Source: Trichococcus ilyis (GTDB taxonomy: Bacteria > Bacillota > Bacilli > Lactobacillales > Aerococcaceae). Taken from it: a DNA stretch of 64,000 nucleotides. Positions within the stretch are counted from its first letter, which is position 1, and each line of letters starts with the position of its first letter. Under the pieces are notes generated by a model. The model did not search any database. It was not told the DNA's origin and was given only the letters and a program-made list of their open reading frames with translations. A program made the position numbers and the translations under genes. The DNA is taken from contig NZ_FNYT01000004.1 of assembly GCF_900109135.1 (NCBI RefSeq), positions 1-64,000 on the forward strand, written 5' to 3'. Positions 1 to 9,912 of this stretch are shown here, piece after piece.

Positions 1-299
1 GCTGTTTTCAATACTTTTTCGCCGTTCATCATGCCGTAGTCCTGCATGTTGATGACATCCATTTTTGTGTCGGTGCCGGCAACTTTGTCTTCGAATTGTT
101 TCTTCATGTATTTGACTTGAGGCCCCAACATCAGGACATCAATTTTTTTCTTGGCCAAGTTTGCGTCCGCTTCAGAAGCGGATACTGCGAAGATTTCAGC
201 ATCCAAGCCTTGCGCTGCCGCTGCTTTTTGCATTTTTGATACGAGTAAGCTGGTGCTCATTCCAGCTGCACATACCAACATGATTGTTTTTTCTGCCAT
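1..299 (-). CDS. celA: PTS cellobiose/beta-glucoside EIIB component (3' end cut by window)
   Basis: Small cytoplasmic phosphocarrier that passes phosphate from EIIA to the sugar bound by EIIC. The reading frame gives about 99 residues; the family is usually about 102, so only the last few residues lie outside the window. The N-terminus MLVCAAGMSTS carries the phosphorylatable Cys10 followed by the typical AAGMSTS phosphate loop, and a VLMLGPQ strand follows in mid-protein. A GGATGGAGAG ribosome binding site precedes the ATG. It is the last visible gene of the bglA-type/celB/celA unit and must work with the EIIC just upstream. Assignment to the lactose/cellobiose EIIB family is firm; the exact sugar is inferred from the neighbouring GH1. 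Confidence 0.9.
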   Translation of the reverse strand, partial: MAEKTIMLVCAAGMSTSLLVSKMQKAAAAQGLDAEIFAVSASEADANLAKKKIDVLMLGPQVKYMKKQFEDKVAGTDTKMDVINMQDYGMMNGEKVLKT

Positions 300-328
300 A
301 TTATTCTCTCCATCCTTATATCTAATTA

Positions 329-349
329 GAGCCCCTATCGAAGGGGCTC
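329..349 (-). other. Intercistronic stem-loop between EIIC and EIIB genes
   Basis: GAGCCCCT pairs perfectly with AGGGGCTC across a five-base loop in the 67-base gap between the two PTS genes. There is no T-run after it on the minus strand, so it is more likely an mRNA stability or processing hairpin than a terminator. Its role is inferred. Confidence 0.5.
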
Positions 350-366
350 ATTGTGACGCTATGTTA

Positions 367-1677
367 TTACGCTACTACGTTGCCTGAAGCATCTGCTTCA
401 AGTTCACCGATTTCAACATTGTAAGCTTTGTTGTCTTCGATTTTGAAGAATGGGTAGAAGACTGCAGCACTGATGACTGTTTCGATGATTTGCCATACAG
501 CACCTCTCCATCCGCTGATCAAGAAACCAGAGAATACAGGAGGAGTTGTCCAAGGAATGTTAACCCCGTTAGTAAGAGGAACCAATCCGATGCTCATTAC
601 GATGTAAGTAAGGATTGCCAAGATTACTGGAGTCAAGATGAACGGAATCATCAAGATCGGATTCAACACGATCGGCATACCGAAGATCAAAGGCTCATTG
701 ATGTTGAACAAGCCAGGTCCGATTGCCAATTTCCCGAGTGTTTTGAATTGGGAAGATCTGGCTACGAATAAGCACAACAATGCCAAACCTAAAGTTGAAC
801 CGGCACCACCGATTTTGATGAAGTTAGCGTAGAACTGGTAGTTGACGATGTTCGGCAATTCTGCACCAGCAGCGTAAGCATCCGCATTTTCCGCAGTCAG
901 AGTCAACCAGATCGGTTGCATTACAGCACCCAAGATGTTTGGACCGTGAAGACCGAATGAGAACAAAAGTGTTTCCAAAATCAGTACCAAGACAGTTGCC
1001 GGTAATGTTGCACCTAAGCTGGTCAGTGGTGCTTGGATGATTTCGAAGATGAACGATTGAGCTGTTTCGTAAGGTGTCAAAGCGAACACCATGCGCAAGA
1101 TGTTGAAGATCAGGATGATGAATAATCCAGGGATCAACGCGTCGAATGATTTTGCAACGTTTGACGGAACGGAATCAGGCATGCTCAGTTTCCAACCGCG
1201 AGCCAATACCCACCGCATAATTTCGACTGCGAAGATGGCGCTCATCATGCCAAGGAACAAACCGCTGGCGCTCAAGTTGCCCATTGGGATCCCTGATGCA
1301 TTTTCTGTGCTCAAGATTGTTGGAGTCAAGATCAGGAAGCCGACGATACCGTAGATGATTCCTGCCAGATCATCCAAGTCATAGTGTTTCGATAAGTCTT
1401 GGGAGATACCGATCATAACAAACAGCGTCATGATGTTCATGGTCATGTTGTAAGGTACCATGAAGAATTGCGTCCAGTTGGCACCAAAGATGCCTGCCAT
1501 CATGTCGGCATAACCCGGAATCGGCAAGTTTGCGAACAATAGGAAAATCGAACCGATGATCAGCAGGGACATTGCTCCGAAGAACCCGCTCTTGATTGCG
1601 GAAAGGTAACGGTTTTCGTTTAATTTATAAGCGATTGGTCCTAATTTTTCTTGTAATGTATCTAAGAATTTATCCAT
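367..1677 (-). CDS. celB: PTS cellobiose-family EIIC permease
   Basis: Membrane channel and sugar-binding subunit of a lactose/cellobiose-type phosphotransferase system, 436 residues, close to the usual 420-450. It starts with the family's amphipathic MDKFLDTLQEKLGPIA segment, has about eight to ten hydrophobic segments, and carries the conserved NINEPLIFGMPIVLNP motif in the last third, which forms part of the substrate site. AGGAGG lies 7 bases before the ATG. It lies about 200 bases downstream of the GH1 gene and 67 upstream of the EIIB gene, all on one strand. No EIIA is seen nearby. A second and third EIIC of this family occur at 28530 and 45542. Confidence 0.93.
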   Translation of the reverse strand: MDKFLDTLQEKLGPIAYKLNENRYLSAIKSGFFGAMSLLIIGSIFLLFANLPIPGYADMMAGIFGANWTQFFMVPYNMTMNIMTLFVMIGISQDLSKHYDLDDLAGIIYGIVGFLILTPTILSTENASGIPMGNLSASGLFLGMMSAIFAVEIMRWVLARGWKLSMPDSVPSNVAKSFDALIPGLFIILIFNILRMVFALTPYETAQSFIFEIIQAPLTSLGATLPATVLVLILETLLFSFGLHGPNILGAVMQPIWLTLTAENADAYAAGAELPNIVNYQFYANFIKIGGAGSTLGLALLCLFVARSSQFKTLGKLAIGPGLFNINEPLIFGMPIVLNPILMIPFILTPVILAILTYIVMSIGLVPLTNGVNIPWTTPPVFSGFLISGWRGAVWQIIETVISAAVFYPFFKIEDNKAYNVEIGELEADASGNVVA

Positions 1678-1875
1678 AATAATAATCCTCCTCTGTTAGG
1701 AACACTCTTGAAGACTGCTCAGCGTCTTCGGTAACAGTAAAATAAATCGATATGATTGCTTGTTCGGATTCTGCCAGTCAGTATCAGAACAATGGGCCTT
1801 CGTTTCCCGCATTCAAATTTCGCCGTTCTTTATCAACAGCGGATGGCACGAGAAACTTTTTCTTGCTTGCTTCCT

Positions 1876-3300
<1,425 letters not shown>

Positions 3301-3416
3301 TCAAATCCGAAAGACGACCTGTTTTAAGCGGTTACATCCATCCGCAAAGCAAACTCTCTTTAAAAAAGAGCAGCTTCGCATTTTCGAATGCGCTTTCGGC
3401 TTTTCAATCTAACCCT

Positions 3417-3444
3417 ATTATAGAGTTTGTGAACGAAATGTAAA
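3417..3444 (-). promoter_or_regulatory. Sigma-A-like promoter for the GH1/EIIC/EIIB unit
   Basis: On the minus strand TTTACA (3439-3444) and TATAAT (3417-3422) are separated by 16 bases, about 140 bases before the GH1 start. The long leader that follows has two small hairpins. Confidence 0.65.
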
Positions 3445-3452
3445 CAGTTTCA
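3438..3452. promoter_or_regulatory. Candidate CcpA cre site overlapping the -35 box
   Basis: ATGTAAACAGTTTCA fits the cre consensus WTGNAANCGNWNNCW with one mismatch (the central G). It overlaps the -35 hexamer, a position where CcpA would block RNA polymerase. Function is inferred. Confidence 0.5.
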
Positions 3453-3528
3453 CCTCGTAAAGGAACAACAATCAGTTTTTGGAATGTTGTTTCAAAAAAG
3501 AATCATTCCGTTTCAGTCTGAACTCGCA

Positions 3529-4284
3529 TTAAGGCTTGCTGTTGCGCATTTGTTGCATGTAGTTGTAATTGCGTCTTGCAAGTGTTTCAATCAAAAATAC
3601 AACCGGCAATTGGGAAGTGACGTTCACCTCATCGTCGACGTATTCAGGTGTCAAGTGATAGGCCAGGTTGATTTCTGATTGTCTGGCCAAGGAATTGGTG
3701 GAGGAATTCGTGATGCTGATGATTTTGCTCCCCAGACTCTTCAGGTCACCTACCTTCCTTAAGGTGATGTCTGTCTCGCCGGAAACAGAACAAACGATAG
3801 CCACGGTGTTCGTGTACTGCCTGCTGATCAGATGGAAGGGGTAATAAGCATCTTGGATGTGGAAGGTGCTTTGACCCAGATTTGAAAACTGTCGTGCTGC
3901 GTAGGCGGCAATCAGCCCTGACGTCCCGATCCCAAAAAAGAGTGCGACTTCTGAATTGGCTATCAGTTCGACTGCTGCCTGGATTTTTTCTTCATATTCC
4001 GACTGCATGGAACGGCTGAAAAACTCTTCGACGATTTCGGAAGTTTCAAACACTTTCTTATTGTGTTTGCGGTTGTCCATTTCCTTCAGATGCAGCTTGC
4101 ACTCCCAGATGTTTTCGAAACCTAACTTGCTGATGGTCCGCGTTACGGTCGCTGCTGACACGTGTGTTTCGGACGCGATTTCGCGGACGCTCATGCGGAT
4201 GACTTTTTGGGTATGCTGCACGATGTACTCATACACCTTTAACTCTGTATTCGTCAGTAACTTCACATTTTCTTGGTTAAACAC
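3529..4284 (-). CDS. RpiR/MurR-family transcriptional regulator
   Basis: Predicted sugar-phosphate-responsive DNA-binding protein of 251 residues. The N-terminal part has the RpiR helix-turn-helix (IRMSVREIASETHVSAATVTRTISKLGF, roughly residues 29-56). The C-terminal half is a SIS domain with the FFGIGTSGLIAAYAA phosphosugar-binding loop and the CSVSGET strand. The start is GTG with AAAGGGG about 6 bases upstream. It lies directly upstream of, and on the same strand as, the beta-glucoside PTS unit, so it probably controls it. Ligand and direction of control cannot be read from the sequence. Confidence 0.88.
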   Translation of the reverse strand: MFNQENVKLLTNTELKVYEYIVQHTQKVIRMSVREIASETHVSAATVTRTISKLGFENIWECKLHLKEMDNRKHNKKVFETSEIVEEFFSRSMQSEYEEKIQAAVELIANSEVALFFGIGTSGLIAAYAARQFSNLGQSTFHIQDAYYPFHLISRQYTNTVAIVCSVSGETDITLRKVGDLKSLGSKIISITNSSTNSLARQSEINLAYHLTPEYVDDEVNVTSQLPVVFLIETLARRNYNYMQQMRNSKP

Positions 4285-4462
4285 GGAAAAACCCCTTTAT
4301 GTGGAACAAAATAAGCTCTGAGGCGTGCATTAGTTCGTAGTCTTTTCTTCTCAACCATTTTACCATTTATTTTGAAAAAAACAAAAAACAAAACAATTAT
4401 TGCAGTTTGCAAAATTGTTTTGTTTTTTCGTGATTTTTTATTCAGAAAATCCTGGCTTCAGC

Positions 4463-5500
4463 TCAGAAGATATCTTCCGCAAGGCTTTTACGGAATGCCT
4501 CGATTTTACGCAATCTGTTTTTTTCGCTGTGCGGGATGTCCAATTCATCCAACAAGGGAACCAACATCTCGTAGGTTTCCAGCACGCTGTCGCCGCGCAT
4601 TTCGATTTTTGCAGGAAATACTTTCGCTTCGAACAGATATTTGTACAACTCGAACTGGATGTCGCGCGATTTATCGGAAGTCAGCACCGTCGCCAGCAGA
4701 ACTTCTCCTGACTTCTTGTCTGCGATGGCCATCATCTTCACAAACCGCGGCCGGTCCCCTTCTTTGAAAGTGATCGGTTGCGGCAAATAGAACAAATCTA
4801 TTTCAAAAGTATTCTTCAGGAATTGTTTCTTTTCCATCATCAGACGGCGGATCTCGAACTGCGAAAGCATCAGATCGTAAGGCCCTTTTGTCAATTCGCC
4901 GCCAGTCAGGAATGACAGGATGTGTTCTTCCTTCAACTTCCAGACACTGTCCTTGGTGCCGGCTTGGTAATAATAACGCGTCGGCACATCATCCGCAGCA
5001 AAAGACTTATCGAAGTCCATCTTGCTGTATACAGGGAACATTTCCAGGAAACTCTCCAATACCCGTTCGAAGAGAGCAATGTCCTCTTCGTTGGCAGACC
5101 ATGGAGTGAAGCCTGGCGTAAAATCGAGAATTTCCGGCCAAGCTTGCTTGCCGCGGAATTTGACGTCCGTTGTGCGAATGCGCTGATAGTCGATCTCCTG
5201 GAGTTTGTTGCGGTCGACAAATTCCAGTCGGATATTTTTCATTTTCTCGGTGTATTCGCCGTTGCCATCTACTTCCGTAAACTCCGATTCCAACAAATCC
5301 AAGTAGAGGATGTATTCCGAAACATCCCTGAAGACGCTCAGTCCGATGCTGTCCTCGTCCAATCCGTCCAAGGCAAAGAACACCGGTTCCTTGCGATCGG
5401 AATATTTGATCCCAACGACATCTGTGTCTCTCATTGTTTCCCAAGGCTTCAGTTTATGGAAAGCCTTTATGTTCTCGTACATTTTTTGATAATCTCTCAT
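4463..5500 (-). CDS. Uncharacterised two-lobed protein (DUF7309/DUF6930-like)
   Basis: A soluble 345-residue protein with no signal peptide or membrane segment. The overall pattern (an N-terminal lobe with FFALDGLDEDSIGLSVF, a middle linker with FTPGFTPW, then a C-terminal alpha/beta lobe with MMAIADKKSGEVLLATVL and PAKIEMRGDSVLE) resembles Firmicute proteins with DUF7309 and DUF6930-type domains, but this is from memory of the pattern and not a search. No catalytic motif is recognisable. The start has GGAG 8 bases upstream. It is transcribed alone, divergent from the GNAT gene at 5701. Function unknown. Confidence 0.75.
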   Translation of the reverse strand: MRDYQKMYENIKAFHKLKPWETMRDTDVVGIKYSDRKEPVFFALDGLDEDSIGLSVFRDVSEYILYLDLLESEFTEVDGNGEYTEKMKNIRLEFVDRNKLQEIDYQRIRTTDVKFRGKQAWPEILDFTPGFTPWSANEEDIALFERVLESFLEMFPVYSKMDFDKSFAADDVPTRYYYQAGTKDSVWKLKEEHILSFLTGGELTKGPYDLMLSQFEIRRLMMEKKQFLKNTFEIDLFYLPQPITFKEGDRPRFVKMMAIADKKSGEVLLATVLTSDKSRDIQFELYKYLFEAKVFPAKIEMRGDSVLETYEMLVPLLDELDIPHSEKNRLRKIEAFRKSLAEDIF

Positions 5501-5626
5501 TTATATCTCCTATCTACTTGCGTAAGCATAAGCAGAAAGCCCAGATTAGCGCAGAACCCGGCGAACATACCGCTTCTTTTGGCACCTGTCCGCAGTGGCC
5601 CCGGCTGCTTATCCTGTTTCAGCTTA

Positions 5627-5656
5627 TTGAAACAAAGTCCTTTCCTATGCTATCAT
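5627..5656 (+). promoter_or_regulatory. Candidate promoter for the GNAT gene
   Basis: TTGAAA (5627-5632) and TATCAT (5651-5656) are 18 bases apart, 45 bases before the ATG at 5701. Confidence 0.45.
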
Positions 5657-5700
5657 ATCTTGAACCTCGCATCAATTTTTCTTTTTTAAGGAGCCCGAAA

Positions 5701-6459
5701 ATGACCTTTTCTTTCCAGGATATCGAACACAGCAAGTCCGTAGTCAAAGAAACCTCTCTGTACGCGCACCATCGCAACGAAGAAGCGCTTTTTATGCACA
5801 TCGAGAATTATGTTATTTTCCATCGCGTACCGACCTACGCTGAATTCGTGGAAACGGAAGCCTATCTGAAATCAGAGCACCAAAAACAAGGGCAGGATTT
5901 CATCAAATTCATCTGGCCGGAAGATTGCGAAATTCCGCAGCCAATCATTTCCTATCTCGGATCGAACGACTTCAGTCTGGATGTCCTGGAACTTTACGCG
6001 GCACCTCCAGGAACCTTTTTGCCGACGAAAACAGAAACGCCTTCCGACCTTAAAGTGGCTTGGGTGCGAGCCGATAACCGCAACGCCTATCTGGAATTCT
6101 CAACTCAAGCCGATCTGGAAGTCAGCGAGGCATTCGCAAAACAAAAGCAACCTTACACGCGAACCAAATTCGCCAATCCGAATTTCTGCCCCATCGTGGC
6201 CATCCGCTCCGGTGAAGCGGTCGGTTCCATCGATCTCTACCTGAAAGAAGACAGCATCGAAATAGACAACTTCTATGTTGCCAAAAACCACCTGGGTAAA
6301 GGGATCGGAACGGCGCTGCAGCAGTTCGTCATGGAGCATGCCGATGGAAAGACCGTCCTTTTGGTGGCTGATGCAGCGGATACGGCCCGCGAAATGTACA
6401 ATCGCCAAAATTACGCTTACGTTTCTTTCCGCTATGAATTCCTGAAGATCCTTCCATAA
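5701..6459 (+). CDS. GNAT-family N-acetyltransferase
   Basis: Predicted acetyl-CoA-dependent acyltransferase of 252 residues. The C-terminal half holds the GNAT fold: the beta strand with VAIRSGEAVGSIDLY, then IDNFYVAKNHLGKGIGTALQQF containing the acetyl-CoA pyrophosphate loop (HLGKGIG, motif A), then the C-terminal Tyr in AREMYNRQNYAYVSF. The first 110 residues form a separate N-terminal domain seen in a subset of Firmicute GNATs. The frame stays open far upstream, but the ATG at 5701 is chosen because AAGGAG lies 7 bases before it. The substrate cannot be told. It is monocistronic, followed by a shared terminator. Confidence 0.85.
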   Translation: MTFSFQDIEHSKSVVKETSLYAHHRNEEALFMHIENYVIFHRVPTYAEFVETEAYLKSEHQKQGQDFIKFIWPEDCEIPQPIISYLGSNDFSLDVLELYAAPPGTFLPTKTETPSDLKVAWVRADNRNAYLEFSTQADLEVSEAFAKQKQPYTRTKFANPNFCPIVAIRSGEAVGSIDLYLKEDSIEIDNFYVAKNHLGKGIGTALQQFVMEHADGKTVLLVADAADTAREMYNRQNYAYVSFRYEFLKILP

Positions 6460-6465
6460 TGACGC

Positions 6466-6514
6466 AACGCACTAGCACCCACTCGGCAAATTGCCGGATG
6501 GTTGCAAGTGCGTT
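6466..6514. terminator. Bidirectional terminator hairpin between convergent genes
   Basis: AACGCACT (6466) pairs with AGTGCGTT (6507), with further imperfect pairing of GCACCC/GGTTGC and an inner CGGCAAATTGCCG hairpin. It lies between the convergent GNAT and YlxP-like genes. Confidence 0.6.
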
Positions 6515-6523
6515 GTTTCTTCA

Positions 6524-6802
6524 TCATTCGATTTCGTTGATCTGGTAGATTTCCACCGGATAATTCGCTTCGATTTCCTCAATGATCTTATCCACGATTT
6601 GTCGGCAAAGCAAGCTTGAACTGTTGACGACCGCCAAGCCTATGACCGCTTGGTTCAGCATATCCTGCTCCGCCACTTCCGCAATGCTGACATTGTAACG
6701 CTGATGCATCTTGGCAAGGATACTTTTCACGACGCTGCGCTTGTCCTTCAATGAATACGAGTCAAACAACCGCAAGTACAATTCCACAGCCAACACTTTC
6801 AT
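6524..6802 (-). CDS. YlxP-like (DUF503) small protein
   Basis: 92-residue cytoplasmic protein. The N-terminal MKVLAVELYLRLFDSYSLKDKRSVV, the central RYNVSIAEV and the AVIGLAVV strand are the marks of the DUF503/YlxP family, a ferredoxin-like fold often encoded near ribosome-assembly genes. The ATG at 6802 gives the family N-terminus; an upstream start (6856) would add 18 non-conserved residues. The ribosome binding site is weak (GGGGCG). It is not next to rbfA or infB here, so it tells little about its role. Confidence 0.8.
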   Translation of the reverse strand: MKVLAVELYLRLFDSYSLKDKRSVVKSILAKMHQRYNVSIAEVAEQDMLNQAVIGLAVVNSSSLLCRQIVDKIIEEIEANYPVEIYQINEIE

Positions 6803-6902
6803 CGCAATCGCCCCATTTTCATTATCATATAGAAAAACATTATCTCTCCACGACAAAAAATAACCGAAACCGTCCCTTCTGTCAAGGGACAGCTCCGGTT
6901 AC

Positions 6903-7238
6903 CACACTCTCAGTAGTTGAACTCTGGATCCCAGAAATTTCCGCCTAAGTTGATAACCCCACGCGGACAAAAAACGTCCGCTTAGTGTTTATCCCCCTTA
7001 GCGCTCGATTTCTAAACGGGATTCACCGTATCCTAGAACGGTTCTGATTCGCAGACACCACTAACGTTTTGTCATGGCTCTTGCGATTTTTAATCGCTTA
7101 TGAGTGCATCATTAAGTTATCCAAAGAGACTCGCAGCGAGGCCCTCTGATGTCGCACTGTGACATCAGAGTACTTGACCGGTACGGTCACAGTGCGCCTC
7201 CAACGTACGGGTGTCTAAACGCGAATCATCACACTCTC
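6903..7238 (-). repeat. Structured intergenic repeat, copy A (modules Y and X)
   Basis: Non-coding stretch between hisIE and the YlxP-like gene, best read on the minus strand. It holds two modules also found at 20793-21052 and, in part, at 16713-16859. Module Y (about 7083-7200) has a hairpin CTCTGATGTC/GACATCAGAG whose loop ACAGTGC is complementary to GCACTGT upstream (7189-7195), an inner hairpin GACCG/CGGTC, and a hairpin GCGATT/AATCGC (7083-7097). Module X (about 6919-7026) is a long stem with a variable GC-rich tip (GCGGAC/GTCCGC at 6963-6979). The ten-base TGAGAGTGTG occurs at both ends (6903-6912 and 7229-7238), like a target duplication. No ORF with a ribosome binding site is seen. 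Confidence 0.75.
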
Positions 7239-7878
7239 AGTATTCTTCTACATCTCTTCTTTCGCCTTTGAAGTTGTTTTTCTTTTGATGGCGCTCGATA
7301 AGGACTTTGGTCACATCGGCGACGTCGACGCCTTGATCGTACAGGAGTACGCCCAGGTGGTAAAGCAGGTCGGCCGTTTCGTTGGCCACTTCTTCTTTGT
7401 CGTGGTTTTTGGCCCCGATGACGACTTCGAAAGCCTCCTCGCCGAATTTCTTGGCGATTTTATCGGTACCCTTGTCCAGCAGGTAGTTCGTGTAGGACTT
7501 TTCGTCATGACCGACTGCGCGCTGGCGGATGGTCTCTTCCAGGTCATCCAACCCGAAGGCAACCGGGACATCGAAACAGCTTTCCGTGTTGCGATGGCAA
7601 GTAGGGCCTGCCGGATCGACCATGATCAGCAACGCGTCCTGATCGCAATCCAGGTACATGTCCTTCACGAACTGGTAATGCTCGCTAGACTCGCCTTTCT
7701 TCCAGAGACGGTCCTTGCTTCTGGAAAAGAACCAGACAACCTCGTCCCGTTTCGTCAATTCGAAGGCCTCTTCGTTCATGTAGCCGACCATCAAAACATT
7801 TTTGTTCGTAAAGTGCTGAAGCACGACAGTCAATAACCCTTTCGAAAAATCAGGCACCAGTGCATCGTATTTAGACAT
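7237..7878 (-). CDS. hisI: Bifunctional phosphoribosyl-AMP cyclohydrolase / phosphoribosyl-ATP pyrophosphatase
   Basis: Catalyses steps two and three of histidine synthesis. The 213 residues divide into an N-terminal HisI domain (FFSRSKDRLWKKGESS, DCDQDALL and PTCHRNTESCF with the metal-binding Asp and Cys residues) and a C-terminal HisE domain (KIAKKFGEEAFEVVIGA and NETADLLYHLGVLL). The ATG at 7878 is chosen because GGAGTGG precedes it; an in-frame start at 7896 would lack one. It overlaps the end of hisF by 8 bases and is the last gene of the his operon. Its stop lies within the edge of repeat copy A. Confidence 0.95.
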   Translation of the reverse strand: MSKYDALVPDFSKGLLTVVLQHFTNKNVLMVGYMNEEAFELTKRDEVVWFFSRSKDRLWKKGESSEHYQFVKDMYLDCDQDALLIMVDPAGPTCHRNTESCFDVPVAFGLDDLEETIRQRAVGHDEKSYTNYLLDKGTDKIAKKFGEEAFEVVIGAKNHDKEEVANETADLLYHLGVLLYDQGVDVADVTKVLIERHQKKNNFKGERRDVEEY

Positions 7879-8635
7879 TGCGCATATCCACTCCATTCTT
7901 CGTGCAGCATTGTTTCACTTCGGCGATTGACACTTCTTCATCATGGAAGATGGAAGCTGCCAATCCGGCCGATACGTCGGTTTCCTTGAACAGGTCGGCG
8001 AAATGCTGGGCATTGCCGCCGCCTCCGGAAGCGATGACCGGGATCGATACCAAAGCTTGGATTTTCTTCAGCAGGCGGTGATCGAAGCCCTGCTTCATGC
8101 CGTCATAGTCCATGCTGGTGACCAGCAATTCACCGGCCCCGAGAGCCTCCACTTGCTGTACCCAGTCCAACGTCTTGATGTCGGTCCGTTTTTTGCCGCC
8201 GTGGGTATAGCAATACCATTCTTCCTTATCGGCTTCCCATTTCGCGTCGATGGCGATGCAGATGCACTGGCTGCCGAACTTGTCGCTCGCTTCCTTGATC
8301 AGCTGCGGATTCGCCAGCGCCGACGAATTCAGGCTCACTTTGTCCGCTCCGGCATTCAGCAGGCGGGAAATGTCATCCGTCGATTTGATGCCGCCGCCGA
8401 TCGTCATCGGGATGAACAGCTGCTGCGCCGTTTTGCGGATGACGTCGATCATCAGGTTATGCCCGGTTTCGGTTGCCGAGATGTCCAGGAAAACCAGTTC
8501 ATCCGCGCCCAAATCGTTGTAGCGCTTCGCCAATTCGACCGGATCGCCGATATCGCGCAAGCCTTTGAATTGGATTCCTTTGACGACGGTGCCGTCCTTC
8601 ACATCCAGGCAGGGAATGATCCGTTTCTTAATCAT
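7871..8635 (-). CDS. hisF: Imidazole glycerol phosphate synthase, cyclase subunit
   Basis: TIM-barrel partner of HisH. It uses ammonia made by HisH to form imidazole glycerol phosphate and AICAR from PRFAR. The length of 254 residues is typical. The catalytic aspartates Asp11 (CLDVKDG) and Asp130 (CIAIDAKW) are present, as are the phosphate-binding loops TIGGGIKS and IASGGGGN. It overlaps hisA by 4 bases (ATGA) and hisIE by 8 bases, which points to coupled translation within one operon. Confidence 0.97.
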   Translation of the reverse strand: MIKKRIIPCLDVKDGTVVKGIQFKGLRDIGDPVELAKRYNDLGADELVFLDISATETGHNLMIDVIRKTAQQLFIPMTIGGGIKSTDDISRLLNAGADKVSLNSSALANPQLIKEASDKFGSQCICIAIDAKWEADKEEWYCYTHGGKKRTDIKTLDWVQQVEALGAGELLVTSMDYDGMKQGFDHRLLKKIQALVSIPVIASGGGGNAQHFADLFKETDVSAGLAASIFHDEEVSIAEVKQCCTKNGVDMRNV

Positions 8636-9336
8636 GCCAAGCCCTCCCAGAAGGCATCGGTATTGGCCGCTTTGCCGACGATCGCTGCCGCCACACCCAA
8701 AGCTTCCAATTTTTTGATGTCTTCGATGCTGCGGACGCCGCCCGATGCGGTGATCGGGTGGGTCGAGAGTTCGACAAGTTTGCCCGTCAGCTCAAAGTTC
8801 GGTCCGGCCATCTTGCCGTCTTTCGAGATGTCCGTATAGATGATGCCGCCCAAAGCCATCGGATTCGTCGCTTCCACGACGTCATAGATGGTCTGGCGGC
8901 CCGTTTCGGTCCAGCCGTTCACGGCGACCAGTTCGCCTTTCGCATCCAGCCCCAGATAGATTTTGCCGGGATATTTCGCCGTCATCTCCGCCAGCCAAGG
9001 CAGATCCTGCAGCCCCTTCGTCCCGACGATCACATAGCTGGCGCCTTTATCGAAATAGTGCTGGATGGTTTCTTCGGAGCGGATACCCCCGCCGATTTCG
9101 ACAGGCAATGGGCTCTGCTGCAAAAGTTGCTCAATAAAAGGCGTTTCTTCCGGTTTTTGGTTCAAAGCGCCCATCAGATCCACTATATGGATGCGTTTCA
9201 CTTGTTCAAATTGCGCATAAAAAGCGATGGCTTCCTGCGGCGTGCGCTGCATTTCCTCTTTCGTGCCGTAGTCCCCTTCGGTCAGGCGGACACTCTTGTT
9301 GTCGATCAAGTCGATCGCCGGCCAAATCTCTATCAT
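8632..9336 (-). CDS. hisA: ProFAR isomerase
   Basis: Opens the ribose ring of ProFAR to give PRFAR, the substrate of HisHF. The 234-residue TIM barrel is of normal length. The catalytic pair is Asp9 (WPAIDLID) and Asp131 (YLGLDAKG); phosphate loops are EIGGGIRS and TASGGVRS. GGGGGATGGAAATAA precedes the ATG. Its start abuts the hisH stop and its end overlaps hisF by 4 bases. Confidence 0.97.
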   Translation of the reverse strand: MIEIWPAIDLIDNKSVRLTEGDYGTKEEMQRTPQEAIAFYAQFEQVKRIHIVDLMGALNQKPEETPFIEQLLQQSPLPVEIGGGIRSEETIQHYFDKGASYVIVGTKGLQDLPWLAEMTAKYPGKIYLGLDAKGELVAVNGWTETGRQTIYDVVEATNPMALGGIIYTDISKDGKMAGPNFELTGKLVELSTHPITASGGVRSIEDIKKLEALGVAAAIVGKAANTDAFWEGLA

Positions 9337-9912
9337 TTATTTCCATCCCCCTTGCAAAGCTTGGTTCAAAATCTTCAGGCCGTAATCTCCGCTCTTCTCC
9401 GGGTGGAACTGGATGCCGATGACGTTATCCTTTTGGACGATCGCCACGATTTCCTGGCTGTAATCCGCCGTAGCCACGACATTTTCGTCGGTCACGACCT
9501 TGTAGGAATGGATGAAATAGACATCCTTATCCAAACCAGGATAATCCGAGTGCAGATTGTTCCAGCCCAAATGCGGAACCGGCAGATCGCTGACGATGTA
9601 TTTCACTTCGCCCGGCAAAAAGCCCAGTCCATCCACATCGCCTTCTTCGCTGTGTTGGAACAGCAATTGCATGCCCAGACAGATGCCGATGAACGGCTTT
9701 GTCCGCTCCAATTCCGTCAGGAGTCCCCGCAAACCGATTGCGTCGATCCGTTCGATGGCGTCCTTGAAATGGCCCACACCCGGCAGGACAATGACATCCG
9801 CTTTGCGCAATTCCGCTTCATCATGCGTCAGGATCGTTTCATAACCGAGAAAACGGATGGCGTTCGTCAGGTTCGCGATGTTCCCCAACCCATAATCAAC
9901 GATGGCTATCAT
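9337..9912 (-). CDS. hisH: Imidazole glycerol phosphate synthase, glutaminase subunit
   Basis: Class I glutamine amidotransferase that feeds ammonia to HisF. 191 residues, slightly short of the usual 200. The triad is visible: Cys78 in FIGICLGMQ, and His170 and Glu172 in IQFHPEKSG. The oxyanion strand LPGVGHF carries His where many homologues have Ala. AAAAGGAG precedes the ATG, and the start overlaps the hisB stop by 4 bases. Confidence 0.96.
   Translation of the reverse strand: MIAIVDYGLGNIANLTNAIRFLGYETILTHDEAELRKADVIVLPGVGHFKDAIERIDAIGLRGLLTELERTKPFIGICLGMQLLFQHSEEGDVDGLGFLPGEVKYIVSDLPVPHLGWNNLHSDYPGLDKDVYFIHSYKVVTDENVVATADYSQEIVAIVQKDNVIGIQFHPEKSGDYGLKILNQALQGGWK

Noticed and set aside
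3481-3509. GGAATG...CATTCC as terminator of the RpiR gene
   Set aside because: Only six pairs with a 17-base loop and no T-run on the minus strand; too weak to call.
6803-7236. tRNA or rRNA gene in the hairpin-rich gap
   Set aside because: No cloverleaf with TTC-loop and acceptor stem and no rRNA signature could be found; the hairpins match the local repeat family instead.
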